Source: Tissierellia bacterium
GTDB taxonomy: Bacteria; Bacillota; Clostridia; Tissierellales; Tepidimicrobiaceae
NCBI GenBank assembly: GCA_012798935.1
Contig: JAAZMG010000024.1
Coordinates: 1 to 32,048 of the forward strand
Reading direction: 5' to 3'
Length of the DNA stretch: 32,048 nt
Part shown: positions 23,095 to 29,912 of the stretch, one piece after another
Numbering within the stretch: position 1 is the first letter of the stretch
How the letters are laid out: every line of letters begins with the position of its first letter
Notes under the pieces: model-generated
The model's input: only the letters and a program-made list of their open reading frames with translations
The model's database searches: none
What the model was told of the DNA's origin: nothing
Made by a program: the position numbers and the translations under genes

Positions 23095-23534
23095 ATTTAA
23101 AATAGAACCAACTACAGTTATTCCAACCCCTAATATCTTTTAAATTTTGAATCTGCAACTTTTTGTAACTCTCCTAACCGTCAAATACCTTACTACTCGA
23201 AAAGAACTTGACTTTTATTTTTTACCTTTACTCCTTATATTATTTTACTTCTTTAAACTACTTTCAACCCCATAAACTTAATACTTTTCAATTGACTCAT
23301 CTAAATAAATTTTGCAATCAAAGGAACTTATAGATACTTAACTGTATTCTTATATTTTACCTATTAGGTTGGAGATAACTATTAGTTCTATTTGCCTTAA
23401 TTATATACCAAAATAAGGAATTTGTAAAGAAAAATTTTGAAAATTCTAAAAACATCTTTTTAATATAGTGTTTGTATTATATATATACCCATTTATTTAG
23501 AATTAAACATATAAATATATACTTTTAAAAGGGA
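23095..23534. other. 440 nt without an intact gene between feoC-like and the terminator
   Basis: This AT-rich stretch has a marked purine bias on the minus strand, as minus-strand coding DNA would, but every frame is broken by many stops. Short minus-strand stretches look protein-like (for example LGELQKVADSKFKRY, complementary to about 23130-23177), hinting at a decayed gene. I see no ribosome binding site plus start combination that I trust, and no RNA motif I recognise. Confidence 0.35.
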
Positions 23535-23795
23535 CTATCTCCCTAGTAGTTTTTTCCCTTTTTCAGTAACTGTTATAGATTTTATAGGAATATTATTACA
23601 GGAATTAGAGTAGGGGCAATTGCTACATTTTAGATTACAGCTATTTATAGTTTTTTCCTCTTTGATATAGCCCATTCTATTTAACTGGAAAAAGGCATCT
23701 TCTATTAAACCTTCTGATTTATTTAGTTTTGCAGCAATATTGGTTTTGGATATATAATCTGAATCGTTAATTTCCTTTAGCACATCTTTTAACAA
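23535..23795 (-). CDS. FeoC-like winged-helix protein with cysteine cluster
   Basis: The protein of 86 residues has an N-terminal winged-helix part (residues 1-48, SKTNIAAKLNKSEGLIEDAFFQLNRMGYI) and a wing with Cys53, Cys57, Cys60 and Cys66 that could bind an iron-sulfur cluster, then a short end. This matches the FeoC layout (small winged helix, four cysteines) and its place right after feoB. FeoC is thought to control FeoB stability or transport, though its role is debated. The start is a TTG at 23795, placed 8 nt after GGGAG; a nearby ATG is out of frame. It lies 19 nt downstream of feoB in the same operon. Confidence 0.78.
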   Translation of the reverse strand: MLKDVLKEINDSDYISKTNIAAKLNKSEGLIEDAFFQLNRMGYIKEEKTINSCNLKCSNCPYSNSCNNIPIKSITVTEKGKKLLGR

Positions 23796-23814
23796 AATAT
23801 CATCTCCCTAAAAT

Positions 23815-25824
23815 CTAACTAAAACCTAGTAGACTACCAATTTGGAATACTAAAACAGCTCCTAACCACCCAATGGCAAAGGTATATACTACGGTAAATA
23901 TTGCCCATTTATAAGAATTAGTTTCCTTTTTTATGGTACCTATAGTAGCAGCACAAGGGATATATAGCAAGGTCATAACCATAAAAGATGCAGCAGTTAA
24001 AGGGGTGAATACCTCCTGTATTGTAGAAACAAGTTCTGCCCCTTGGCTTACACCAGCATATACCATTCCTAAAGTAGCAATTACTGCTTCCTTAGCTGCT
24101 ATTCCTGAAAACAATCCTACTGCGGCCTGCCATGTGCCAAATCCAGCAGGTCTAAATATTGGAGCAATAAATAGGCCAATTTGTCCTAATATACTGCTTT
24201 GCCCATAAGGTTCAACGCCTAAAGGTAGCATGGCTAGAACCCAAAGTACAGTAACTACGGCAAATATAGTGGTTCCAGCTCTTTTTAAAAACCCAGATAC
24301 ATTGTCCCACATATTTCTTAAAACATTTCTAAGGGTAGGTAATCTGTAAGGTGGAAGCTCCATAATAAAATAAGAAGATTCACCTTTAAACAGAGTTTTA
24401 CTAAAGATTTTACCCATTAACAATGCTACAACTATTCCTAAAAGGTAAAGGAAGAATAAAACTAATCCACCGTTATTAGGGAAAAATGCTGCAATAAATA
24501 CTAAATAAATTGGAAGTTTAGCTCCACAGGACATAAAAGGATTAATTAAAATAGCAATCATTCTATCCTTTTTATTTTCTAAAGTTCTCGTGGACATTAT
24601 TCCAGGCACATTACATCCAAAACCTACTATCATAGATATAAAAGTTTTTCCCTGAAGGCCTAAGGCTCTCATTATATTATCCATCACATAAGCAGCTCTA
24701 GCCATATAGCCACTATCCTCTAAAAACCCCATTAGCATATATAAAACTACTATTAATGGAACAAACTCCACAACTGCCCCAACTCCACCAATGATTCCCT
24801 CTGTAACAAAGGATATTATCCAACTAGGAGAGTTTATTATAATAAGTAGATTCTCTATAATTTCACTCAAAATTTCAATACCTCTACCCATAAGCTCACC
24901 AAATAAATCTTCACCAACGGTAAAAGTTAACTGAAACACTATAAGCATAATTAATGCAAATATAGGCAGCCCTAACCATTTATGGGTTAATACCTTATCT
25001 ATTTTATCGGTTATGGTCTCTTCTGCCTCATCAGGTAATGTAACGGTAAGATCTGCTATGTTACTTACAAACTCATATCTTTTATCTACAATTTCCAACT
25101 CATAATCTTCTGTATTGTTTTTAATATTATGGATTACATTTTTAAACTCATTAGATGAATTTACATTTTCATCCTTGTTTACAAGTTCATATATATATTT
25201 ATCTCCTTCTAGAAGCTTTATAGCAATCCATTGGGAAGGATATTCTAAATCTTTATTATTTAAAAATCCTTTTAGTTTTTCAACTTCCTTATCGATGTTT
25301 TCTCCATAGCTTATATTGGCTTTGAAATCTATATCTTTTTCAATTAATTCAATAGATTGTTTAATAAGTTCTTCTATACCTTTTCTTTTAGAAGCCACAG
25401 TAGGAATAACAGGTGCTCCTAGTTTTTCAGATAGAGCCTTAATATCAAACTTAATATTTCTTTCCTTTGCTTCATCGATCATATTTAATGCAACGACTAC
25501 CTTAGCCCCCATTTCTAACAATTGAGTAGTTAAATATAAGTTTCGTTCAATATTGGTTGCATCTACTACATTAATAACCACATTTGGATTACCTTTAAGA
25601 ATATAATCTCTGGCCACTATTTCATCTTCTGAAAAGGCTCCTAAACTATAGGTGCCTGGTAAATCTACAATATTATATATTTTTTCATTAAATTTTAAAA
25701 CACCTTCTTTTTTTTCTACGGTGACTCCTGGCCAGTTTCCCACATGTTGATTAGAACCTGTAAGGGCGTTAAACAAAGTGGTTTTACCGCTATTAGGGTT
25801 ACCGACTAAAGCAATAGTATTCAA
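23815..25824 (-). CDS. feoB: Ferrous iron transporter FeoB
   Basis: This protein of 669 residues is the Fe(II) permease. The N-terminal G-protein domain shows G1 GNPNSGKT (residues 8-15), the switch region WPGVTVEKKEG, G3 DLPGTYSL and G4 NMID. A helical inhibitor domain follows, then the membrane part from about residue 275 on, with the two Gate regions SMIVGFGCNVPGIMSTRTL and NPFMSCGAKLPIYLVF, including their conserved cysteines. Length is normal. The start is a TTG at 25824, 8 nt after GGAGAG; the nearby ATG is in another frame and stops at once. A Fur-like box lies in the 67-nt gap between feoA and feoB. Confidence 0.95.
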   Translation of the reverse strand: MNTIALVGNPNSGKTTLFNALTGSNQHVGNWPGVTVEKKEGVLKFNEKIYNIVDLPGTYSLGAFSEDEIVARDYILKGNPNVVINVVDATNIERNLYLTTQLLEMGAKVVVALNMIDEAKERNIKFDIKALSEKLGAPVIPTVASKRKGIEELIKQSIELIEKDIDFKANISYGENIDKEVEKLKGFLNNKDLEYPSQWIAIKLLEGDKYIYELVNKDENVNSSNEFKNVIHNIKNNTEDYELEIVDKRYEFVSNIADLTVTLPDEAEETITDKIDKVLTHKWLGLPIFALIMLIVFQLTFTVGEDLFGELMGRGIEILSEIIENLLIIINSPSWIISFVTEGIIGGVGAVVEFVPLIVVLYMLMGFLEDSGYMARAAYVMDNIMRALGLQGKTFISMIVGFGCNVPGIMSTRTLENKKDRMIAILINPFMSCGAKLPIYLVFIAAFFPNNGGLVLFFLYLLGIVVALLMGKIFSKTLFKGESSYFIMELPPYRLPTLRNVLRNMWDNVSGFLKRAGTTIFAVVTVLWVLAMLPLGVEPYGQSSILGQIGLFIAPIFRPAGFGTWQAAVGLFSGIAAKEAVIATLGMVYAGVSQGAELVSTIQEVFTPLTAASFMVMTLLYIPCAATIGTIKKETNSYKWAIFTVVYTFAIGWLGAVLVFQIGSLLGFS

Positions 25825-25848
25825 TTCAACATCTCTCCTTTAATCATA

Positions 25849-25863
25849 TGATAATCATTATCA
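25849..25863. promoter_or_regulatory. Fur-like box between feoA and feoB
   Basis: TGATAATCATTATCA is a perfect 7-1-7 palindrome of the Fur family. It lies in the feoA-feoB gap, about 25 nt upstream of the feoB start, and not at the promoter where a box would be expected. A TTGTCA hexamer lies just upstream on the minus strand, but I saw no convincing -10. Confidence 0.75.
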
Positions 25864-25891
25864 ATATCTGACAAAAAATAAAGAACCTTAA

Positions 25892-26116
25892 CTAATTACC
25901 TATTATTATTTTTTGTGCTAATCCGCGACCTAATGCGATCTTATTGCCAGATAAAGAAACTATTATAGGACCAGCATCATTTTTTACAACTTTAACTTTA
26001 GCTCCTGTGTTAAAGCCCATTTCATACAATCTTTTAGTAGCACAGCCTCCTGCGCATATTTTTTTAACTTTTCCCTGCTCTCCTGAGTTTAATTGAATTA
26101 AGGATATATCTGCCAT
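25892..26116 (-). CDS. feoA: FeoA family protein
   Basis: The 74-residue SH3-like protein begins ADISLIQLNSGEQGKVKKI and has CATKRLYEMGFNTGAKVKV and SGNKIALGRGLAQKI, all typical of FeoA. FeoA is a small cytosolic partner needed for FeoB activity in studied species. The ATG follows AAAGGGGGA on the minus strand. It is the first gene of feoA-feoB-feoC-like. Its promoter at 26189-26217 carries a Fur-like box just downstream of the -10. Confidence 0.93.
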   Translation of the reverse strand: MADISLIQLNSGEQGKVKKICAGGCATKRLYEMGFNTGAKVKVVKNDAGPIIVSLSGNKIALGRGLAQKIIIGN

Positions 26117-26171
26117 AATTATTTCCCCCTTTATAAAAACTTATAATTAGAATAAGGCCACTAAACGAAAC

Positions 26172-26186
26172 TGATAATCGCTATCA
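26172..26186. promoter_or_regulatory. Fur-like operator at the feoA promoter
   Basis: TGATAATCGCTATCA, a 7-1-7 arrangement with two mismatched pairs, begins 3 nt downstream of the feoA -10 on the minus strand. It would block initiation when iron is plentiful. It is weaker than the perfect box at 25849-25863. Confidence 0.65.
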
Positions 26187-26188
26187 AT

Positions 26189-26217
26189 ATAATAATATAT
26201 TTTTATAATAAAAGCAA
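26189..26217 (-). promoter_or_regulatory. Promoter of the feo operon
   Basis: On the minus strand, TTGCTT (26217-26212), a 17-nt spacer and TATTAT (26194-26189). It is back-to-back with the copA promoter. Confidence 0.65.
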
Positions 26218-26273
26218 TACTTTGAGGTAAGATAATTAAAATAATGGATAATAACATAATACATTAAAGTGTG

Positions 26274-26302
26274 TTTACAAAGATATAAAAATAAGTTATA
26301 AT
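26274..26302 (+). promoter_or_regulatory. Promoter of copA-copZ-csoR
   Basis: TTTACA at 26274-26279, a 17-nt spacer and a perfect TATAAT at 26297-26302. The GC-rich operator begins 6 nt later. Confidence 0.78.
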
Positions 26303-26308
26303 AATAGC

Positions 26309-26329
26309 ACACCTACCCCGGGGGTGTAT
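26309..26329 (+). promoter_or_regulatory. CsoR-type copper operator
   Basis: ACACCTACCCC-GGGGGTGTA is a GC-rich pseudo-palindrome in AT-rich surroundings, the form of known CsoR sites (TACCCnnnnGGGTA-like). It lies over the predicted start site of the copA operon, which encodes a CsoR protein. Confidence 0.8.
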
Positions 26330-26352
26330 TGTAAGGGAAAAGGAGTGATATA

Positions 26353-28521
26353 ATGGCAAAGGAAAAGGTTACTATAGATATAGTAGGTATGAGCTGTGCA
26401 GCTTGTTCTGCTAGGGTAGAAAAAGCTTTAAGTAGACAAAAGGGGGTAATTAATGTAGCAGTTAATCTACTTCAACAAAAGGCTACTATCGAATTTGACT
26501 TAGAAAAGATTAAAATAGATGAGTTAATTAAAACTATTGAAAAGGCTGGATATAAAGCAGAAATTGAAGTAGAAAGAGATACAGATAGGGAAAAAGAATT
26601 AAGGAAAAAGGAAATAAAATCTCTTAAAACTTCATTTACAATATCAGCAATATTAAGTATACCTTTATTTTCAGCCATGTTTCTCCATATGTCAGGAATA
26701 GATAATATACTTACCAATGGATATTTTCAACTATTATTAGCTACTCCTGTCCAATTTATAATTGGATACAGATTTTATAAAGGAGCATTTAACTCTTTAA
26801 GGGGTGGAGGAGCCAATATGGATGTGTTAGTATCCATGGGAACTTCAGCAGCATATTTTTATAGTTTATATAATCTTTATGCTGGAGTTCATGAATACTA
26901 CTTTGAAGCTTCAGCAGTTATTATTACATTAATACTATTAGGAAAAACCTTTGAAGCAGTAGCAAAAGGAAAGACTTCGGAAGCTATTAAAGAGTTAATG
27001 GGTCTTCAACCTAAAACTGCAAGAGTTATTAAAGATGGGGTAGAGAAGGATATTCCAATAGAAGAGGTAGAAATAGCAGATATTATAGTTGTTAGGCCAG
27101 GGGAGAGGATACCTGTAGATGGTGTGATTATAGAGGGGAATTCTGCCATAGATGAGGCTATGATAACTGGGGAAAGTATCCCTATAGATAAAACCATAGG
27201 AGATGAGGTAATAGGAGCTACTATAAATAAATTTGGTTCCTTTAAATTTGAAGCAACAAAGATAGGAAAAGATACGGTTCTATCCCAGATTATAAAATTA
27301 GTAGAAGATGCTCAAGGTTCTAAAGCTCCAGTCCAAAGATTAGCAGATAAGATATCCGGAATATTTGTTCCGGTTGTAGTAATTATAGCACTAATAACCT
27401 TTTTAGGATTTTACCTAATTAAGGGTAGTTTTAATGTGGGGTTAATAAATGCAGTAGCTGTTCTTGTAATAGCATGTCCTTGTGCATTAGGATTAGCAAC
27501 ACCTACAGCTATTATGGTAGGAACAGGTAAAGGTGCTGAAAATGGAATACTGATTAAATCTGGAGAGCATCTGGAAAGAGCCCATAAAATAGATACCATA
27601 ATATTTGATAAGACAGGAACTATTACCAAAGGGGAACCAGAGGTTACGGATATAATAACTTTTAATTCTATGGATAGAGATGAACTACTAAGGATAACAG
27701 CTACTGTGGAAAAGGTTTCGGAACATCCTTTAGGTCAAGCTATAGTTAGAAAAGGTGAAGAAGAACTACTAAAAATAACAGAACCAGAAACCTTTATGGC
27801 AGTACCAGGGAAAGGATTAAAAGCTAAACTAGAAGGAAAAGAAGTATATATTGGAAATAGAAAACTAATGGTAGATGCAGATATACCTATAGAAGAAGCA
27901 GAAAAAGAGCTATTAAGATTAGAAGAAGAAGGAAAAACTGCTATGATCGCTGCCATAGATAGGAAGGTTTCAGGGATAATTGCAGTAGCTGATCAAATTA
28001 AAGAAAGCTCAAAAAAAGCTATAGAAGATTTAAAAGATATGGGCCTTGAAGTATATATGATAACAGGGGACAATGAAAGAACAGCTAAAGCTATTGGAAA
28101 GGAAGTAGGTATAACCAATGTTTTGGCAGAGGTATTACCTGAGAATAAGGCAGAAGTAGTCGAAAAGATAAAGAAAGAAGGAAAGCAGGTAGGCATGGTA
28201 GGAGATGGAATCAATGATGCACCAGCCTTAGTAGCAGCTGATGTAGGATTTGCTATAGGAACAGGAACAGATGTGGCTATGGAAGCAGCAGATATAACCC
28301 TTATGAGGGGAGATCTAAATAGTATTGTTACAGCCATAAGACTTAGCCATAGAACTATGAGAACTATAAAACAAAATTTATTCTGGGCGTTTTTCTATAA
28401 TTCTATAGGAATACCTTTTGCAGCTTTAGGCTTTTTAAACCCAATGGTAGCAGGGGCAGCTATGGCTTTTAGTTCAGTATCTGTAGTTACTAATTCATTA
28501 AGGCTTAAAAAATTTAAATAA
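26353..28521 (+). CDS. copA: Copper-exporting P1B-type ATPase CopA
   Basis: The 722-residue pump exports Cu(I). It has one N-terminal heavy-metal domain (GMSCAACS, Cys15 and Cys18). Membrane helices follow, then the actuator TGES (MITGESIPIDK), the ion-site CPC (Cys375-Pro-Cys377), the phosphorylated Asp419 in DKTGT, the HP motif SEHPLGQA, the nucleotide-binding TGDN and the hinge GDGINDAPAL. The last helices carry YNSIGIP and MAFSSVSVVTNSLRL, the YN and MxxSS residues of the Cu(I) subgroup P1B-1. Single-HMA forms are common in Clostridia. The ATG follows AAAGGAGTG. It is followed after 16 nt by copZ. Confidence 0.96.
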   Translation: MAKEKVTIDIVGMSCAACSARVEKALSRQKGVINVAVNLLQQKATIEFDLEKIKIDELIKTIEKAGYKAEIEVERDTDREKELRKKEIKSLKTSFTISAILSIPLFSAMFLHMSGIDNILTNGYFQLLLATPVQFIIGYRFYKGAFNSLRGGGANMDVLVSMGTSAAYFYSLYNLYAGVHEYYFEASAVIITLILLGKTFEAVAKGKTSEAIKELMGLQPKTARVIKDGVEKDIPIEEVEIADIIVVRPGERIPVDGVIIEGNSAIDEAMITGESIPIDKTIGDEVIGATINKFGSFKFEATKIGKDTVLSQIIKLVEDAQGSKAPVQRLADKISGIFVPVVVIIALITFLGFYLIKGSFNVGLINAVAVLVIACPCALGLATPTAIMVGTGKGAENGILIKSGEHLERAHKIDTIIFDKTGTITKGEPEVTDIITFNSMDRDELLRITATVEKVSEHPLGQAIVRKGEEELLKITEPETFMAVPGKGLKAKLEGKEVYIGNRKLMVDADIPIEEAEKELLRLEEEGKTAMIAAIDRKVSGIIAVADQIKESSKKAIEDLKDMGLEVYMITGDNERTAKAIGKEVGITNVLAEVLPENKAEVVEKIKKEGKQVGMVGDGINDAPALVAADVGFAIGTGTDVAMEAADITLMRGDLNSIVTAIRLSHRTMRTIKQNLFWAFFYNSIGIPFAALGFLNPMVAGAAMAFSSVSVVTNSLRLKKFK

Positions 28522-28537
28522 TAGGGAGGATAGAAAA

Positions 28538-28744
28538 GTGGAGAAGATTATAACAGTAGAAGGTATGTCTTGTAATCATTGTGTAATGGCAGTTAAAAAT
28601 GCATTAAGTAGTATAGAAGGAGTTTACAAGGTGGAAGTAGAATTGGATAATAGTAGGGTAGTAGTAGAAGGGGAAAAATTAGTAGATAAAGTTTTAAAGA
28701 AAGGAATAGAAGAAGCTGGGTATGATGTATTAAAAATAAAATAG
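28538..28744 (+). CDS. copZ: Copper chaperone CopZ
   Basis: This protein of 68 residues is one heavy-metal-associated domain with MSCNHC (Cys12, Cys15), which carries Cu(I) to CopA. The fold continues with AVKNALSSIEGVYKVEVELD and ends EEAGYDVLKIK. The GTG at 28538 follows GGGAGG. It lies between copA and csoR in one operon. Confidence 0.94.
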   Translation: MEKIITVEGMSCNHCVMAVKNALSSIEGVYKVEVELDNSRVVVEGEKLVDKVLKKGIEEAGYDVLKIK

Positions 28745-28759
28745 GAATTTGGTGAAAAT

Positions 28760-29029
28760 ATGAATCCAGGCAAAGAAAAAGCAGCTAAAAAGCTAAAAAC
28801 CGTAAGAGGCCAAATAGATGGTATAATTAAAATGATAGAAGAAGATAGATACTGTGTAGATATATCAACTCAGATTCTTTCTGCCATAGGTTTACTCAAA
28901 AAAGCCAATATAGATGTATTAAATTCCCATATAAGATCCTGTGTAAAAGATGCAATACTAGAAGGTGAAAAAGAAGGGGAAGAAAAAATAGAGGAGATAA
29001 TTACCATAATAGATAAATATATAAGATAA
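28760..29029 (+). CDS. csoR: Copper-sensing repressor CsoR
   Basis: The 89-residue all-helical repressor has the Cu(I) ligand triad Cys32, His57 and Cys61 (RYCVDIS; NSHIRSC). This triad identifies CsoR within the CsoR/RcnR family, as opposed to the nickel- or sulfide-sensing branches. KKLKTVRGQIDGI near the N-terminus is the DNA-contact region. Copper binding should release it from the GC-rich operator ahead of copA, giving autoregulation of the operon. The C-terminus is glutamate-rich. The ATG at 28760 has a weak ribosome binding site (TTTGGTG) 16 nt after copZ. A 45-nt palindromic repeat directly downstream serves as terminator. Confidence 0.93.
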   Translation: MNPGKEKAAKKLKTVRGQIDGIIKMIEEDRYCVDISTQILSAIGLLKKANIDVLNSHIRSCVKDAILEGEKEGEEKIEEIITIIDKYIR

Positions 29030-29044
29030 GTTAATGATTTCACA

Positions 29045-29092
29045 AATAACTTCTCTTTATGGTGCCTGGCACCATAAAGAGAAGTTGTTTTT
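29045..29092 (+). terminator. Terminator of the cop operon; 45-nt palindromic repeat, copy 2
   Basis: AATAACTTCTCTTTAT (29045-29060) and ATAAAGAGAAGTTGTT (29074-29089) flank GGTGCCTGGCACC. Together they form an uninterrupted stem of over 20 bp with a 3-nt loop, and five T close it. It is homologous to the element at 21428-21472. Confidence 0.88.
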
Positions 29093-29107
29093 AGCATAAA
29101 ATAATAG

Positions 29108-29136
29108 TTGCCAACCAGAACAAAAAACATTATTCT
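29108..29136 (+). promoter_or_regulatory. Candidate promoter of the spo0E-like gene
   Basis: TTGCCA at 29108-29113, a 17-nt spacer and TATTCT at 29131-29136. Both hexamers are imperfect; it follows a strong terminator, so some promoter is needed here. Confidence 0.4.
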
Positions 29137-29191
29137 AGTATATGAGAATAAATTATAAATGCTGAAGAAAGCGTAATAAGGAGGAGGCAAG

Positions 29192-29356
29192 TTGCTAGAT
29201 AAAATTATGAAGAAAAGAGAACAATTATATAAACAACTTAATTCAAAACCCATTGATTCTGAAGAGATTTTAAAAACAAGCCAGGAACTAGATAAGCTTA
29301 TGTTAGAGTATTACAAAAACAAGGAAATAGATTATAAAAAGGATAATAGAATTTAG
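29192..29356 (+). CDS. Spo0E-like aspartyl-phosphate phosphatase (54 aa)
   Basis: A short frame starts at TTG (29192), 4 nt after a very strong AAGGAGGAGG, and ends at TAG. The product contains the signature SQELDKLMLEYYK (residues 30-42), the core of the Spo0E family, preceded by an amphipathic helix (MLDKIMKKREQLYKQLN). Spo0E-type proteins remove phosphate from Spo0A~P and delay sporulation, the conserved SQELD being needed for activity. The length (54) is usual for the family. It stands alone between the copper operon and a minus-strand regulator. Its presence is the clearest sporulation marker in the window. Confidence 0.88.
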   Translation: MLDKIMKKREQLYKQLNSKPIDSEEILKTSQELDKLMLEYYKNKEIDYKKDNRI

Positions 29357-29423
29357 ATTAAATTATGTTTATTCCGGTAATTGAACACATAGTATTTTAA
29401 ATATCGTAATTGAGATCTTATCT

Positions 29424-29630
29424 TTAGTTTTCTGAATATTCTAATATATCACCAGGTTGACATTCTAATTCCCTACAAATTGCTTCTAGGGTAGAAAATC
29501 GTATGGATTTAGCTTTATTGTTTTTCAAAATGGATAGATTAGCATTGGTAATTCCCACTTTTTCTGCCAATTCTATTAGAGACATTTTCCTTTTTGCCAT
29601 TATAACATCTAAATTTACGATAATTGCCAT
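29424..29630 (-). CDS. Small XRE/Cro-type helix-turn-helix regulator (YozG-like)
   Basis: The 68-residue protein is one Cro/CI-type domain: IVNLDVIMAKRKMSLIELAE (first helices), VGITNANLSILKN as the helix-turn-helix, and LEAICRELECQPGDILEY at the end. This is the YozG-like HTH_26 type. These regulators often stand beside a DUF2975 membrane protein, but no such gene is present here. The ATG follows AGGAGGG on the minus strand. Its target is unknown; a 10-bp inverted repeat at 29749-29777 in the divergent gap is a possible site. Confidence 0.85.
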   Translation of the reverse strand: MAIIVNLDVIMAKRKMSLIELAEKVGITNANLSILKNNKAKSIRFSTLEAICRELECQPGDILEYSEN

Positions 29631-29748
29631 AGTATCCCTCCTATATAGTTAAAAGGCCTGTTAAAACAATTTTTATCTAGATATGATAATGTATAAAACA
29701 GCTTTCCCAAGGATAGTGTAAAAACAAAGTCTAATTATTAATATATTA

Positions 29749-29777
29749 AACTATTTATCGTTTGTCAATAAATAGTT
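29749..29777. repeat. Inverted repeat in the gap between the XRE gene and the dnaJ-like gene
   Basis: AACTATTTAT (29749-29758) and ATAAATAGTT (29768-29777) are perfect 10-bp arms around 9 nt. It has the size of an operator for a dimeric regulator and lacks the GC content of a terminator. A role for the neighbouring XRE protein is only a guess. Confidence 0.4.
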
Positions 29778-29815
29778 ATTGAAAAAAGATAAAGATACTT
29801 TATTTAAAGGTGATA

Positions 29816-29844
29816 TTGATTTTTTTGACTAAAAAGGCTATAAT
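29816..29844 (+). promoter_or_regulatory. Promoter of the dnaJ-like-clpB operon
   Basis: TTGATT at 29816-29821, a 17-nt spacer and a perfect TATAAT at 29839-29844. The CtsR-like box begins 10 nt downstream. Confidence 0.72.
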
Positions 29845-29853
29845 AAATATGAA

Positions 29854-29870
29854 GGTCAGAGAAAGTCAAA
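29854..29870 (+). promoter_or_regulatory. CtsR-like operator of the dnaJ-like-clpB operon
   Basis: GGTCAGA-GAA-AGTCAAA, a tandem heptamer differing from the hsp20 proximal box by one base, at the predicted start site. It implies heat induction of this chaperone operon through CtsR. Confidence 0.8.
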
Positions 29871-29912
29871 TTAAATAATCCTCCTATTTTCAAGGAAAGG
29901 GGACTTGAGTTA

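Noticed and set aside
28870..29253. Minus-strand open frame across csoR, its terminator and the spo0E-like start
   Set aside because: It is antisense to csoR and reads through a terminator palindrome; the csoR frame has full family motifs.
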